NCBI RefSeq assembly: GCF_017743735.1 | Contig: NZ_JAGHRO010000002.1 | Location: 186,001-250,000, forward strand | Source: Shimia sp. R9_2 | GTDB lineage: Bacteria; Pseudomonadota; Alphaproteobacteria; Rhodobacterales; Rhodobacteraceae | Length of the DNA stretch: 64,000 nucleotides | Direction: 5' to 3' | Shown here: piece after piece, positions 24,918-34,233 of the stretch | Position numbering within the stretch: position 1 is the first letter of the stretch | Layout of the letters: every line of letters starts with the position of its first letter | Made by a program: the position numbers and the translations under genes | Notes under the pieces: model-generated | Databases searched by the model: none | The model's input: the letters and a program-made list of their open reading frames with translations, nothing else | Told to the model about the DNA's origin: nothing

Positions 24918-26233
24918 TTGGGTTGCTCCGCCTCTAGCGCTTTGATCCAGCGCGTCACAGCGCCACGGTATGTGGCCTTGTCAACGTAGTAGGCCATGCG
25001 CGGCAGTTCGAGGTAAGACATTCCACCGGTTGCGCGCGTGAAGCCGGACCGCTTCTCACGCTGGAGTTTTTTCGCCGCAGCACTGCCGCTTCTCAGCCCC
25101 CGCAGGTATCTCGCGACCATTTCCGCCTGCTCGTGCCGCCCCTGCCAGCCAAGCCCTGTGGCCTCCACCATGCCCAGCACAAAGAGGTCATCGCGCTCAG
25201 GATGCATGGCGTTCAGATAGAGATGTGGTGCATCTTTTTGCCAGTTGAGCAGTTTTTGGTCGATGAACGGATAGTCGAGTTTGTAGCCGGTTGCAGCAAG
25301 GATCATATCATAGTCGGCCTGCGCGCCGTCCGTGAAAGTCACCGTTTTCCCGGAAATATCGGCAATATCCGCGCGGATGGTCAGATCGCCGTGGCCTGCG
25401 TGATAGAGCACCAGCGAATTCACCACTGGATGGCTTTCATAAAGTTTGTAGTCGGGCTTGGGAAAACCATACTTCTGGGGATTGCCGACAAACCACTTGA
25501 GGATCAGCCCATCGATCCGACGTTTGAGCCACATCGGCAGCTTGATTGCGCCGCCTATGGTGTCAGCCGGTTTGCCAAAGACGTATTTGGGCACGAAATA
25601 ATAGCCGCGCCGCATCGACAGATCGCAGCTTTGTGCGTGATGCACCGCATCCACCGCGATGTCGCAACCCGAGTTGCCTGCCCCCACCACCAGCACACGT
25701 TTGCCGGCAAATTGCTCCGGGTGGCGATAGGCGGCGGCATGCAGCAGCTCGCCGTCAAACTGCCCCGGAAACTTGGGCATATTAGGGGTACTGAGCGTGC
25801 CATTTGCGATCAAAACGCCCGCATAGACGGCGCTATGCGTTTGCCCTCCCTGTCGCCAAATGACACGCCAGCCCGCGCCGTTGTCCCCTTCCGGCGTTAA
25901 CTCTGTGATCTCCGCCCCAAACCGAAAATGGGGACGCAGATCAAAATGCTCTGCGAAGTCGCGAAAATAGCGGGCCATCTCGCGGTGAGACGGGTACTCC
26001 GCCACCTCCGCATCCATGGGAAAATCCGCAAACTCCGTCATGGTCTTTGAGGAGATCAGATGCGCGCTTTCATACATAGTCGAGCGCGGCCCCTCGATGT
26101 CCCACAGCCCACCCACATCAGAGTGCAGCTCAAAGCCATCAAAAGCGATGCCCTGCGCGCGCAGCACCTTGGCCGTGGCCAAACCCATCGGCCCCGCCCC
26201 GACGAGGGCGAATTTTTCGCGCGTTTCTGACAT
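24914..26233 (-). CDS. Flavin-containing monooxygenase
   Basis: A 439-residue FAD- and NADPH-dependent enzyme of the FMO class. The FAD loop is GAGPMG (residues 12-17), the FMO signature region is FPGQFDGELLHAAAYR (155-170), and the NADPH loop is GAGNSG (184-189). A later ATGYKLDYP motif is also typical. Such enzymes oxygenate N, S or carbonyl groups. It is the first gene of a four-gene operon (monooxygenase, transporter, epimerase, SDR) that diverges from a TetR regulator. The ATG at 26233 follows GGAGACC closely. Confidence 0.9.
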   Translation of the reverse strand: MSETREKFALVGAGPMGLATAKVLRAQGIAFDGFELHSDVGGLWDIEGPRSTMYESAHLISSKTMTEFADFPMDAEVAEYPSHREMARYFRDFAEHFDLRPHFRFGAEITELTPEGDNGAGWRVIWRQGGQTHSAVYAGVLIANGTLSTPNMPKFPGQFDGELLHAAAYRHPEQFAGKRVLVVGAGNSGCDIAVDAVHHAQSCDLSMRRGYYFVPKYVFGKPADTIGGAIKLPMWLKRRIDGLILKWFVGNPQKYGFPKPDYKLYESHPVVNSLVLYHAGHGDLTIRADIADISGKTVTFTDGAQADYDMILAATGYKLDYPFIDQKLLNWQKDAPHLYLNAMHPERDDLFVLGMVEATGLGWQGRHEQAEMVARYLRGLRSGSAAAKKLQREKRSGFTRATGGMSYLELPRMAYYVDKATYRGAVTRWIKALEAEQPK

Positions 26234-26262
26234 TCCGGTCTCCTTGAGAACGTTATTTAAGT

Positions 26263-26276
26263 TGAACGGTCGTTAA
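26263..26276. promoter_or_regulatory. Putative TetR operator
   Basis: TGAACG-GT-CGTTAA is a 14-bp palindrome with one mismatch, set in the 63-bp gap between the monooxygenase operon and the TetR gene. Its form and place fit autoregulation and repression of the operon. Confidence 0.55.
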
Positions 26277-26296
26277 ATATAAGGCAAGCTGTTTTT

Positions 26297-26965
26297 ATGA
26301 GCCGTGATTTCCTGCAAGAAAAACAAAGACAAAGGGCCCCTTCCAAGAAGGCTTTGGAGACCCGGACACGGATCTTTGACGCAGCGGAAAGGGTGTTCTC
26401 GCGCCACGGTTACGATGCGGCATCGATTCGCGATATCGCCGCTGAGGCCGGGGTTCAGGGCGCGCTGGTGAACCACCATGGCGGCAGTAAGGAAGAGCTG
26501 TTCTGGCGGGTGGTGGCGCGCCGTGCCGACATCCTGAACGCCGCGCGGACCGAGGCGCTTGAGGCCTGCAAATCCGAAGGCGGGTTCACACTCAACGCCG
26601 CGCTCACATGCTATTTTGAGCCCTATCTGTCCCGGGCAGACTGCGGCGATGCACAGTGGCTGGCCTATGCGCGGCTGGTGGCGATTGTCTCCTCCGACAC
26701 CCGCTGGCAAGAGCTGGCTTCTGTGTGTTTTGACCCCACCGCCATGCAGTTTGTGGAAGAAATCGCAGCGCTCTACCCGCCTCAGGCCAGTGCCGCGGTG
26801 GCCACCGGATTTGTCTATTCCGTTGCCGGAATGCTGGCGCTTTTGACCGCGCAATGGCGGATGGAAGCACTTGGCGACAGCCGCAAGGATGCCCAAAGCC
26901 GCCTGAGTGAGCTGGTGACCTTCTGCGCGGCGGGGATAGAGGCCAGTGCTGCGCAGGCACGGTGA
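26297..26965 (+). CDS. TetR/AcrR family regulator
   Basis: A 222-residue repressor. The N-terminal helix-turn-helix is at residues 20-65 (TRTRIFDAAERVFSRHGYDAASIRDIAAEAGV, with the recognition helix after GVQGALVNHHG). A ligand-binding helical domain (LTCYFEPYLSR..., and a CefD/TetR_C-like end) follows. It diverges from the four-gene operon and has a palindrome in the shared promoter region, so it likely controls that operon and itself. The ligand is presumably the compound handled by the operon. Confidence 0.88.
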   Translation: MSRDFLQEKQRQRAPSKKALETRTRIFDAAERVFSRHGYDAASIRDIAAEAGVQGALVNHHGGSKEELFWRVVARRADILNAARTEALEACKSEGGFTLNAALTCYFEPYLSRADCGDAQWLAYARLVAIVSSDTRWQELASVCFDPTAMQFVEEIAALYPPQASAAVATGFVYSVAGMLALLTAQWRMEALGDSRKDAQSRLSELVTFCAAGIEASAAQAR

Positions 26966-27064
26966 CCGGAAAGACCGCGTTTGCAAAAAAATCGAATGCG
27001 CGCTTTTGCAACTCTGCCTGCAGGCCTATAGTTGCAAAAACAATCGCGCAGAGCAGCAGAGCAG

Positions 27065-28069
27065 ATGGCAAAAAAGCCTTTGAAATCACAGAGCTTCAAC
27101 ATCGTTGTTGTGGGGCAGAACGGGCGCTTGCAATATGAGGCGGCGCTGTTTGCGGCCTCGTTGCGCGCCAAATCCCCCAATTTTGCAGGCCGCCTGTTTG
27201 TGGCTGAACCGCAGCCCGGGCCGCGATGGGAAAAAGACGGGCGCATCGGCAACCCGCAGGTGCGTGAGTTGCTGGAAGAGCTGGAGGCCGAGATCCTGCC
27301 GTTTGAAAGCCGCGCCTTTGGCGAGGACTATCCTTATGGCAATAAGATCGAGCTGCTGAGCGCGCTGCCTGAAGGGGAACCTTTTGTCTTCTTTGACAGT
27401 GACACGCTGATCCTTGATGACATCACCAAAGTGCCGTTTGACTTTGAGCGCCCCTCCGCAAGCCTGCGGGTGGAAGGCACATGGCCGGAGCCGCCGCTTT
27501 ATGGGCCGGGCTACAACGGGATCTGGAAAGCGCTTTATGACCGCTTCGGGCTCGACTTTGAAAGCTCCCTCGATCTGAGCCAGCCCGATGAATACTGGCG
27601 GCGCTATCTCTATTTCAACGCCGGGTTCTTCTACTACAAATGCCCCAAGATGTTTGGCGCGCGCTTTCTGAAATATGCCACCAGCATTCAGAACGACCCG
27701 CCGGACGCGCTGGCCTCCCAAACATTGCGGCCCTGGCTTGATCAGATTGCGCTGCCGCTGGTGATCCACGGGCTTGGCGGCGGGCGGGATGCTCTGCCTG
27801 AGGGGCTACTTGATGGGTCGGTGAGCTGTCACTACCGGCTGATGCCACTGCTTTATGCACGGGAGGCCGATCATGTGGTCGCAGCGCTGGAAGAGATTGC
27901 CGCCCCCAACCGGATCAAGAAGGTGCTGAAACAATATGAGCCCTTCAAGCGGATGATCTATCAAAAGCGCGGGCATAAAGCGCGGGCGCTGTTTGATCGC
28001 GAACACCTGCCGCGACGTGAACAAGCTATACGTAACACACTGAAAAAGAACGGATATTGGCTGCGCTAG
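27065..28069 (+). CDS. Glycosyltransferase-like protein (unassigned)
   Basis: A 334-residue protein with the look of a GT-A type nucleotide-sugar transferase: an N-terminal beta-strand (FNIVVVGQNGRLQYEAAL) and a DxD-like motif, VFFDSDTLILDD, near residues 110-120. A Tyr/Trp-rich middle (YGPGYNGIWKALYDRFG) and a basic C-terminus (RIKKVLKQYEPFKRM, KKNGYWLR) follow. No signal or membrane segment is seen. The acceptor is unknown. The ATG at 27065 is used with only a weak ribosome site; a TTG eleven codons upstream is possible. It stands alone between the TetR and metY genes. Confidence 0.78.
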   Translation: MAKKPLKSQSFNIVVVGQNGRLQYEAALFAASLRAKSPNFAGRLFVAEPQPGPRWEKDGRIGNPQVRELLEELEAEILPFESRAFGEDYPYGNKIELLSALPEGEPFVFFDSDTLILDDITKVPFDFERPSASLRVEGTWPEPPLYGPGYNGIWKALYDRFGLDFESSLDLSQPDEYWRRYLYFNAGFFYYKCPKMFGARFLKYATSIQNDPPDALASQTLRPWLDQIALPLVIHGLGGGRDALPEGLLDGSVSCHYRLMPLLYAREADHVVAALEEIAAPNRIKKVLKQYEPFKRMIYQKRGHKARALFDREHLPRREQAIRNTLKKNGYWLR

Positions 28070-28347
28070 CTTTGCCATTTGAAAGGCGACGGGGCGAGGT
28101 AGCATTGCCGCCTCTAACAGCTCATAGCGCGACCCAGGCTGCCAAGATTATGTTCTCTTTTTTGACGCTTATTCATCGACATGATCCAAGAGTGAACTGC
28201 TTTAGAGAACACTCCTTCTGAATTCTTGATGTACGGCCAATTTTGCTCTGGGCCGAATGGACTTCATCACAAAGTTGTGCGTTGTTCTGTTGCGCGGTAG
28301 CCGACAGCCCCCTATCACTTTGGCAAGACTTTTTAGGGAGAAAAAAC

Positions 28348-29640
28348 ATGACCGACGGACCCACCTACGGTTTTGACACATTGCAAATTCATGCGGGCGC
28401 GCGGCCGGATCCGGCGACCGGCGCACGCCAGACACCGATCTATCAGTCCACCGCCTATGTGTTTCGCGATGCAGAACACGCGGCGGCGCTCTTCAACCTG
28501 CAGGAAGTGGGCTACATCTACTCCCGCCTGACCAACCCGACCGTGGCGGTTCTGCAAGAGCGCATTGCCACGCTTGAAGGGGGCGTTGGTGCGGTCTGCT
28601 GTTCTTCCGGTCACGCGGCCCAGATCATGGCGCTGTTCCCGCTGATGCAGCCGGGCTGTAATGTGGTGGCTTCCAACCGGCTTTATGGCGGCACCGTCAC
28701 GCAGTTCAGCCAGACCATCAAACGCTTTGGCTGGTCCGCGAAATTTGTCGACACCGATGATCTGGACGCGGTGAAAGCCGCCGTGGATGAGAACACCCGC
28801 GCGGTGTTCTGTGAATCTGTGGCCAACCCTGGCGGCTATATCAGCGACATCGAAGCGCTTGCCGCTATCGCGGATGAGGCAGGTGTGCCGCTGATCGTCG
28901 ACAACACCTCGGCCACGCCGTACCTCTGCAACCCGATCAGCCTTGGCGCCACATTGGTTGTGCACTCCACCACCAAGTATCTGACCGGCAATGGCACCGT
29001 CACCGGTGGCTGTATTGTGGACAGCGGCAAATTTGACTGGTCCGCCAGCGACAAATTCCCCTCCATGAGCCAGCCGGAGCCCGCCTATCACGGGCTGAAG
29101 TTCCACGAGACCTTTGGCCCGCTGGCCTTTACCTTCCACGGCATTGCGGTGGGGCTGCGTGATTTGGGCATGACCATGAACCCGCAGGCGGCGCATTACA
29201 CGTTGATGGGCATTGAAACCCTCAGCCTGCGCATGGAGCGCCATGTGCAAAACGCCAAGGAGATCGCGGGCTGGCTCGAGACCCATGAGCTGGTGGACTA
29301 TGTCACCTACGCGGGGCTTGAGAGCTCGCCCTACCACGATCGTGTGGAGAGGATTTGCCCGAAAGGCGCTGGTGGCCTGTTCACTGTGGCGCTCAAGGGC
29401 GGCTACGCGGCCTGCGTGAAATTTGTCGAGAACCTTGAGATTTTCTCGCATGTGGCCAACCTCGGCGATGCGCGCAGCCTTGTGATCCATTCGGCTTCCA
29501 CCACGCACCGCCAGCTGACACCAGAGCAGCAGGAAGCGGCAGGAGCCGGGCCAAATGTGGTGCGGATTTCCATCGGCATCGAGGCGGCGGCAGACCTGAT
29601 TGCCGATCTCGACCAGGCGCTGAGAAAGGCGCATGGCTAA
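28348..29640 (+). CDS. metY: O-acetylhomoserine sulfhydrylase (Cys/Met metabolism PLP enzyme)
   Basis: A 430-residue PLP enzyme that makes homocysteine from O-acetylhomoserine and sulfide. The PLP lysine is Lys210 in VHSTTKYLTGNG. CSSGHAAQ and VDNTSATPYL bind the cofactor, and the N-terminal TLQIHAGARPDPATGARQTPIYQSTAYVF is characteristic of the MetY branch. GGGAG lies 7 nt before the ATG at 28348. The 278-bp upstream region has no recognised methionine riboswitch. A strong terminator follows. Confidence 0.92.
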   Translation: MTDGPTYGFDTLQIHAGARPDPATGARQTPIYQSTAYVFRDAEHAAALFNLQEVGYIYSRLTNPTVAVLQERIATLEGGVGAVCCSSGHAAQIMALFPLMQPGCNVVASNRLYGGTVTQFSQTIKRFGWSAKFVDTDDLDAVKAAVDENTRAVFCESVANPGGYISDIEALAAIADEAGVPLIVDNTSATPYLCNPISLGATLVVHSTTKYLTGNGTVTGGCIVDSGKFDWSASDKFPSMSQPEPAYHGLKFHETFGPLAFTFHGIAVGLRDLGMTMNPQAAHYTLMGIETLSLRMERHVQNAKEIAGWLETHELVDYVTYAGLESSPYHDRVERICPKGAGGLFTVALKGGYAACVKFVENLEIFSHVANLGDARSLVIHSASTTHRQLTPEQQEAAGAGPNVVRISIGIEAAADLIADLDQALRKAHG

Positions 29641-29671
29641 GCCTGCGCGCCGGATCTGACGACAGCTTTTC

Positions 29672-29707
29672 AAAACGCCCCGCGCAAACCCGCCGGGGCG
29701 TTTTTTC
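29672..29707 (+). terminator. Intrinsic terminator of metY
   Basis: AACGCCCCG (29674-29682) pairs with CGGGGCGTT (29694-29702) and runs straight into a T tract. Confidence 0.88.
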
Positions 29708-29855
29708 TATGGCGATGGAACTTTGGCTCAAATGGCAGGCATCAAGGGGCGGATCACACCAAGTGTTTGCTTCCCCTTCGGCGATAACTTGCTATAAATT
29801 CGGCAATTCCGCAGGAACACGGGCATCCTGCACATCACCATGTTAGGGCTGTTCC

Positions 29856-32381
29856 ATGACTCCGGATCTTGCGCTCACCCTGTCTTATCAAGGCATTAGC
29901 CTCCTCACCCGCGTTCAAGGCGGCTGGCATCTTCTGGGGGAGGTGTCGCTGGAGTCTGACGATCTCACGGCCAAACTGGCCGAGCTGCGCGAGATGGCGA
30001 CCGCTTTGGGCGGCGTGGGGTTTCAGACGATGCTGGTGCTCCCCAATGACCAGATCAAATATCTGGACCTGCCCGCAGGTGAGATGAGCGAGAGCCGTCG
30101 CCGGATGCAGACCGAAGAGGTGCTGGAGAGCGCCACGCCTTACCGTGCCGATCAGCTGATGTTTGATGTGTCGCTGCAAGGGGACACGCCGCAAGTGGCA
30201 GCTGTGGCGCGCGAGACCCTGGCCGAGGCGGAGGCTTTTGCCACGGAGCATGATTTCAATCCGGTGTGTTTCACGGCGATCCCGCCTGCGGGGAGCTTTG
30301 CCGGAGCACCGGATTTTGGCCTGACTGACGCGGCACAGCGCGCGGGCCTGCAGCTGGTGGCTGATCGCAGCGCGATAGAGGTGGTCGGATCCGGCCCCCT
30401 GCCTGTCGCCGAGGCGCCAGTGCCTGAGAGCGCTGCCCCTGAGAGCCTCCCGGAAGATATCGAGGTGGAAGCTGAGCCAGAGCTGCCTGAAACCGCGCCC
30501 GAGGAGCCTGTTATTGAAGCGCCAGCCGAGGTGGCTGTGGAGGCACCAGCGGAAGTTGAGGTCTCTGCCCCCGATGATGTGGCCACAGATCAGGACACTG
30601 ACGAAAGCGCCTCAGCCTCAGCGACCACCCCTGAGACTCCGGCAGGTTTTGCCTCTGTTCGCGCGCATCGGGATGCGCCGGACGCCGCGCCCAAACGCGC
30701 CTTGGGCGGTGCCACCCGCGATGTGACCGGCACCAATGCCCCCAGCATCCCCGTACCCCGCGACAGCGATGCGACCGCCATCCGGTTTGATCCGGCCAAG
30801 GCGGTTGCCGGGCTGACCGCAGATCGCGGTGAGGAGGATGCCCCTGATCTGATGCGTGATGCAGACAGCGGTGGCGACACCAGCACCTTCGCCAGCGCGC
30901 GCAACAAGACCAAAGTGGCCGGCCCAGCGCCAAAGACGCCGCGCAATGATCCCAAGCCGCGCCGCAACAAAAAACAGGCCTCCAAACCGGCAAATGCAGA
31001 CCAACAGAACCTTACGATGTTTGGCGCACGCAGAGGCGAAGTGGGCGGCAAGCCACGCCATCTCGGGCTGATCCTGACCACGCTGTTGCTTGTGTTTATG
31101 GGGCTTGTGGCGCTCTGGGCCTCGTTGTTTCTGGAAAACGGCATTGCGGGGCTGATCGGTCGCGAACAGGCGGTTGAGGTTGCGACAGCACCGTCGTCTG
31201 AAAGCGGTGAGACTGAAGAGACGCCGGTTCTGGCCGAAGACGCGACAGACGCTGACGCGCTGCCTGCGGCGGAAGAGGTGATTGCGATCACGGTTCCGGA
31301 CGGGCTGACGCCTGATGGGACAAATGGCTCGCAAACCGCATTGCTGGAGCCCCTGCCCCCTGAAGACCTCGCGCCAGAAGAGCTGGCAGAGAGCGTTGAG
31401 GACGGCGGCGAAGCGGCCACCATCGTTGCGCAAGCCCCGGCGCTGACCCCTGAAGAAGCTGAGGCGCGTTACGCGGTGACCGGCATTTGGCAACTGGCAC
31501 CGGAGCCTCTGGCCGAACTGACCGAAGACAGCAGCGACACAATCTATGTGGCCTCCATTGACCGCCTGACATTTGGCTTGGACGCAGTGGCGCTGCCGGG
31601 TGTGGACGCCCTGACCACAGATGAGGTGCTGCCGACACAGGTCAATCCGCTGGCCGCCAGTGTCGCCTTTGATGTGGACGCGCGCGGTCTGGTGGTGGCC
31701 ACACGTGAAGGGGCACTGAATGCGGAAGGTGTGATGGTCTATGCAGGGCGGCCGCCTGTGGTGCCTGCGGCCTATCCCAAACGGATCATCGTGGCAGATG
31801 CCCTGCGCCTGCAAAGCGATGCGCGGCTGGCGAGCGTCAGGCCGAAACTGCGGCCAAGTGATCTGCTGGAGCAAAACGAGCGCGCTACCTTTGGCGGCCT
31901 GTCGCGCGCAGAACTCGCCAGCATTCGCCCGCAGTTGCGCCCAGAAAGCGCGCAAGACGTGGGTGTCGCGGATCGTGCCCCGACCCAATACGCAGTGACA
32001 GCCTCCCTGCGCCCACGCCAGAAACCTGCCAACATTGCCCAACTGGCCGCCCGCGCCGCGCAGAATGAGGCGGAAACAGCGACGCCGGTTGCTGCCGCAC
32101 CGCCAGCCGCCACTGTGGTGCCGACCATTCCGTCGACCGCTTCCGTCGCCCGTCAGGCCACCATCAACAACGCAATCAACCTGAGAAAAACCAGCCTGAT
32201 CGGGGTCTATGGCACCTCGTCAAACCGCCGCGCCTTGGTGCGTTTGCCAAGCGGACGCTACAAAAAGGTGCAGGTGGGTGACCGGATCGACGGCGGCAAA
32301 GTGGCGGCGATTGGCGAAGATGAGCTGCGCTATGTCAAAAGTGGCCGCAACCTCGTTCTGAAGATGCCGAAAGACGGCTGA
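29856..32381 (+). CDS. Large single-pass membrane protein with a PilP/GspC-like C-terminus
   Basis: An 841-residue protein. Residues 1-165 form a compact domain (TLSYQGISLLTRVQGGWHLLGEV...) like the actin-type N-half of PilM/GspL proteins. A long acidic Pro/Ala-rich linker follows, then one membrane helix (403-426), a second acidic linker, and several conserved Arg-Pro repeats (ASVRPKLRPSDL, ASIRPQLRPES, TASLRPRQKP). The last 60 residues (GVYGTSSNRRALVRLPSGRY, VQVGDRIDGGKVAAIGED) look like the PilP/GspC fold. The protein may link cytosol and periplasm in an envelope complex; that is inference. No pilus genes are nearby. AGGG lies just before the ATG. Confidence 0.8.
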   Translation: MTPDLALTLSYQGISLLTRVQGGWHLLGEVSLESDDLTAKLAELREMATALGGVGFQTMLVLPNDQIKYLDLPAGEMSESRRRMQTEEVLESATPYRADQLMFDVSLQGDTPQVAAVARETLAEAEAFATEHDFNPVCFTAIPPAGSFAGAPDFGLTDAAQRAGLQLVADRSAIEVVGSGPLPVAEAPVPESAAPESLPEDIEVEAEPELPETAPEEPVIEAPAEVAVEAPAEVEVSAPDDVATDQDTDESASASATTPETPAGFASVRAHRDAPDAAPKRALGGATRDVTGTNAPSIPVPRDSDATAIRFDPAKAVAGLTADRGEEDAPDLMRDADSGGDTSTFASARNKTKVAGPAPKTPRNDPKPRRNKKQASKPANADQQNLTMFGARRGEVGGKPRHLGLILTTLLLVFMGLVALWASLFLENGIAGLIGREQAVEVATAPSSESGETEETPVLAEDATDADALPAAEEVIAITVPDGLTPDGTNGSQTALLEPLPPEDLAPEELAESVEDGGEAATIVAQAPALTPEEAEARYAVTGIWQLAPEPLAELTEDSSDTIYVASIDRLTFGLDAVALPGVDALTTDEVLPTQVNPLAASVAFDVDARGLVVATREGALNAEGVMVYAGRPPVVPAAYPKRIIVADALRLQSDARLASVRPKLRPSDLLEQNERATFGGLSRAELASIRPQLRPESAQDVGVADRAPTQYAVTASLRPRQKPANIAQLAARAAQNEAETATPVAAAPPAATVVPTIPSTASVARQATINNAINLRKTSLIGVYGTSSNRRALVRLPSGRYKKVQVGDRIDGGKVAAIGEDELRYVKSGRNLVLKMPKDG

Positions 32382-32493
32382 GCCTTTCTGACAGCGCGGC
32401 GCACAAGCGCAAAAGGAAAACGCGCCGCCCGCATATCTGCGGAACGGCGCTCCCCTCCCTCCCGGACTTCGCCGGATCTCGTGGCGGCGGTTG

Positions 32494-33591
32494 TTACTCA
32501 GCCGCCTGAATTTCCCCGTTGTTGATCTGCTCCTGTTCGATGGATTCGAACAGCGCTTTGAAGTTGCCCTCGCCAAAGCCATCGTCACCCTTGCGCTGGA
32601 TGAACTCAAAGAAGATCGGGCCGATCACGGTTTTAGAGAAGATCTGCAGCAGGATCTTGGTCTCACCACCGTTCACCACACCTTCGCCGTCAATCAGGAT
32701 GCCATGCTTTTTCATGCGTTCAAGCGGCTCTTCATGATCCGCCACGCGGGTTTTTGACAGCTCATAGTAAGCATCGTTCGGCCCCGGCATGAACTTGATG
32801 CCTTTTTCGGCAATCGCATCGGTGGAGGCGTAGATGTCGTCGCTGCCCACCGCGATGTGCTGAATGCCTTCCCCGTTGTATTTCTTCAGATAGCTTACGA
32901 TCTGGCCGGTTTCGCCGCGGTCCTCGTTGATCGGGATACGGATCTTTCCGCAAGGCGATGTGAGCGCGCGGGAGAACAGGCCGGTGAATTTGCCTTCGAT
33001 GTCAAAGAAGCGGATTTCGCGGAAGTTGAAGAGATCGCCGTAGAACTTGAACCACTTGTCCATGTTTCCCTTAAAAACGTTGTGGGTCAGGTGATCGAGG
33101 TAGAAGAAGCCATCGCCCTCAGGCTTGGAGGTCACCAGCCAGTCGAATTCTTCGTTGAAGGGCGAGCTGTCATAATACTGGTCGGTGAAATAGATCAGAG
33201 AGCCGCCAATGCCCTTGATCGCAGGCCAGTTCAGGGTCTTGTCGTCCGCGTCATAAGGCTCTGCGCCTTTGGAGACCGCATGTTCATAGGCCTGCTGCGC
33301 ATCAACAACACGCCAGCCCATCGACGGCGCACAGGGACCGTGCTCTTCCACAAAGCGTGCAGCAAAGCTGCCGGGCTCCATGTTGAGGATGTAGGTCACA
33401 TCCCCCTGCTGCCACAGCTCAATCGCCTTGGTCTTGTGGTTGGCTACATGAGTGTAGCCCATTTTGGCAAAGAGCGTGCGCAGCTCGTGCGGCTCGGGAT
33501 GGGCGAATTCGACAAATTCAAATCCGTCGGTGCCTGCCGGGTTGAAATCGGAAATCTCTGCGCGCGGTGCATCGTGGGGGAATGGGCCCAT
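32494..33591 (-). CDS. hppD: 4-hydroxyphenylpyruvate dioxygenase
   Basis: A 365-residue Fe(II) enzyme of tyrosine breakdown that forms homogentisate. Both vicinal-oxygen-chelate halves are present. The iron ligands are His of LDHLTHNV, His of GIQHIAVGSDD and Glu of FFEFIQRKG; the C-terminal FGEGNFKALFESIE helix closes the active site. AAGGAGGAG lies before the ATG at 33591, a strong start; the open frame continues 49 codons upstream without a ribosome site. It is divergent from an AsnC regulator that probably controls it. Confidence 0.93.
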   Translation of the reverse strand: MGPFPHDAPRAEISDFNPAGTDGFEFVEFAHPEPHELRTLFAKMGYTHVANHKTKAIELWQQGDVTYILNMEPGSFAARFVEEHGPCAPSMGWRVVDAQQAYEHAVSKGAEPYDADDKTLNWPAIKGIGGSLIYFTDQYYDSSPFNEEFDWLVTSKPEGDGFFYLDHLTHNVFKGNMDKWFKFYGDLFNFREIRFFDIEGKFTGLFSRALTSPCGKIRIPINEDRGETGQIVSYLKKYNGEGIQHIAVGSDDIYASTDAIAEKGIKFMPGPNDAYYELSKTRVADHEEPLERMKKHGILIDGEGVVNGGETKILLQIFSKTVIGPIFFEFIQRKGDDGFGEGNFKALFESIEQEQINNGEIQAAE

Positions 33592-33749
33592 GGTGCGTCT
33601 CCTCCTTTGGTAAGCCAAAATGGCATTTGCCTGTTCACATTCAAGAATAAGGCGCAATTGCCGCGCAAACACCGCAAAGTGACGTGCAATATTTACATTC
33701 AGCGCGTAGAATCCTCTTAGACACCAAAATCCATGCAAGAATTCCGCAT

Positions 33750-34205
33750 ATGCTTGATGACACAGACATGCGCCTGCTCACCGCGTTGCAGCGCGACGCC
33801 CATCTCACCGCGCAGGAGCTGGGCGAGATCCTGAATCTGTCGCCAAGCCAGGCCGGGCGGCGACGTCAGCGGCTGGAGGCAGAGGGCTATATTGAGGGCT
33901 ATATCGCGCGGCTGAGTGCCGGCCATCTTGGGCTGTCGGTGCAGGCCTTTGTGCAGGTGCAGCTCGGCACCCATGGGCCGGAGCAATCGCAGAGCTTTGC
34001 CACGCTGATCAGCACCCGTCCCGAAATTGTCAGCGCTTGGACATTGACCGGCGATGCGGACTATCTTTTGCGCGCCTATTGCGAAGACCTGACAGCGCTT
34101 AACCGTTTGATACACGAAGTGTTGCTACCGCATCCCGCAGTGAGCCGTGTGCAAAGCCAGATCGTGATGGATCAGCTCAAGCGCGACGCCCCGTTGCCAA
34201 CGTAA
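33750..34205 (+). CDS. Lrp/AsnC family regulator
   Basis: A 151-residue regulator with an N-terminal helix-turn-helix (DMRLLTALQRDAHLTAQELGEILNLSPSQAGRR) and a C-terminal RAM effector domain (VQAFVQVQL..., AWTLTGDADYLLRAYCEDL). The ATG at 33750 begins the typical LDDTDMRLL start. It is divergent from the 4-hydroxyphenylpyruvate dioxygenase gene with a 158-bp A/T-rich gap, so it probably responds to an aromatic amino acid and controls that gene. The Kef-type antiporter gene follows 28 bp downstream. Confidence 0.88.
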   Translation: MLDDTDMRLLTALQRDAHLTAQELGEILNLSPSQAGRRRQRLEAEGYIEGYIARLSAGHLGLSVQAFVQVQLGTHGPEQSQSFATLISTRPEIVSAWTLTGDADYLLRAYCEDLTALNRLIHEVLLPHPAVSRVQSQIVMDQLKRDAPLPT

Positions 34206-34233
34206 CCCAAGCAGAAAGGCCCGGACGACCAGA

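Noticed and set aside
28070-28347. Methionine-related riboswitch (SAM-II or SAM/SAH) upstream of metY
   Set aside because: The conserved loop sequences of these riboswitches are absent. Only a weak 5-bp pairing between CCCTA (28310) and the ribosome-site region TAGGG (28334) is seen, which is not enough.
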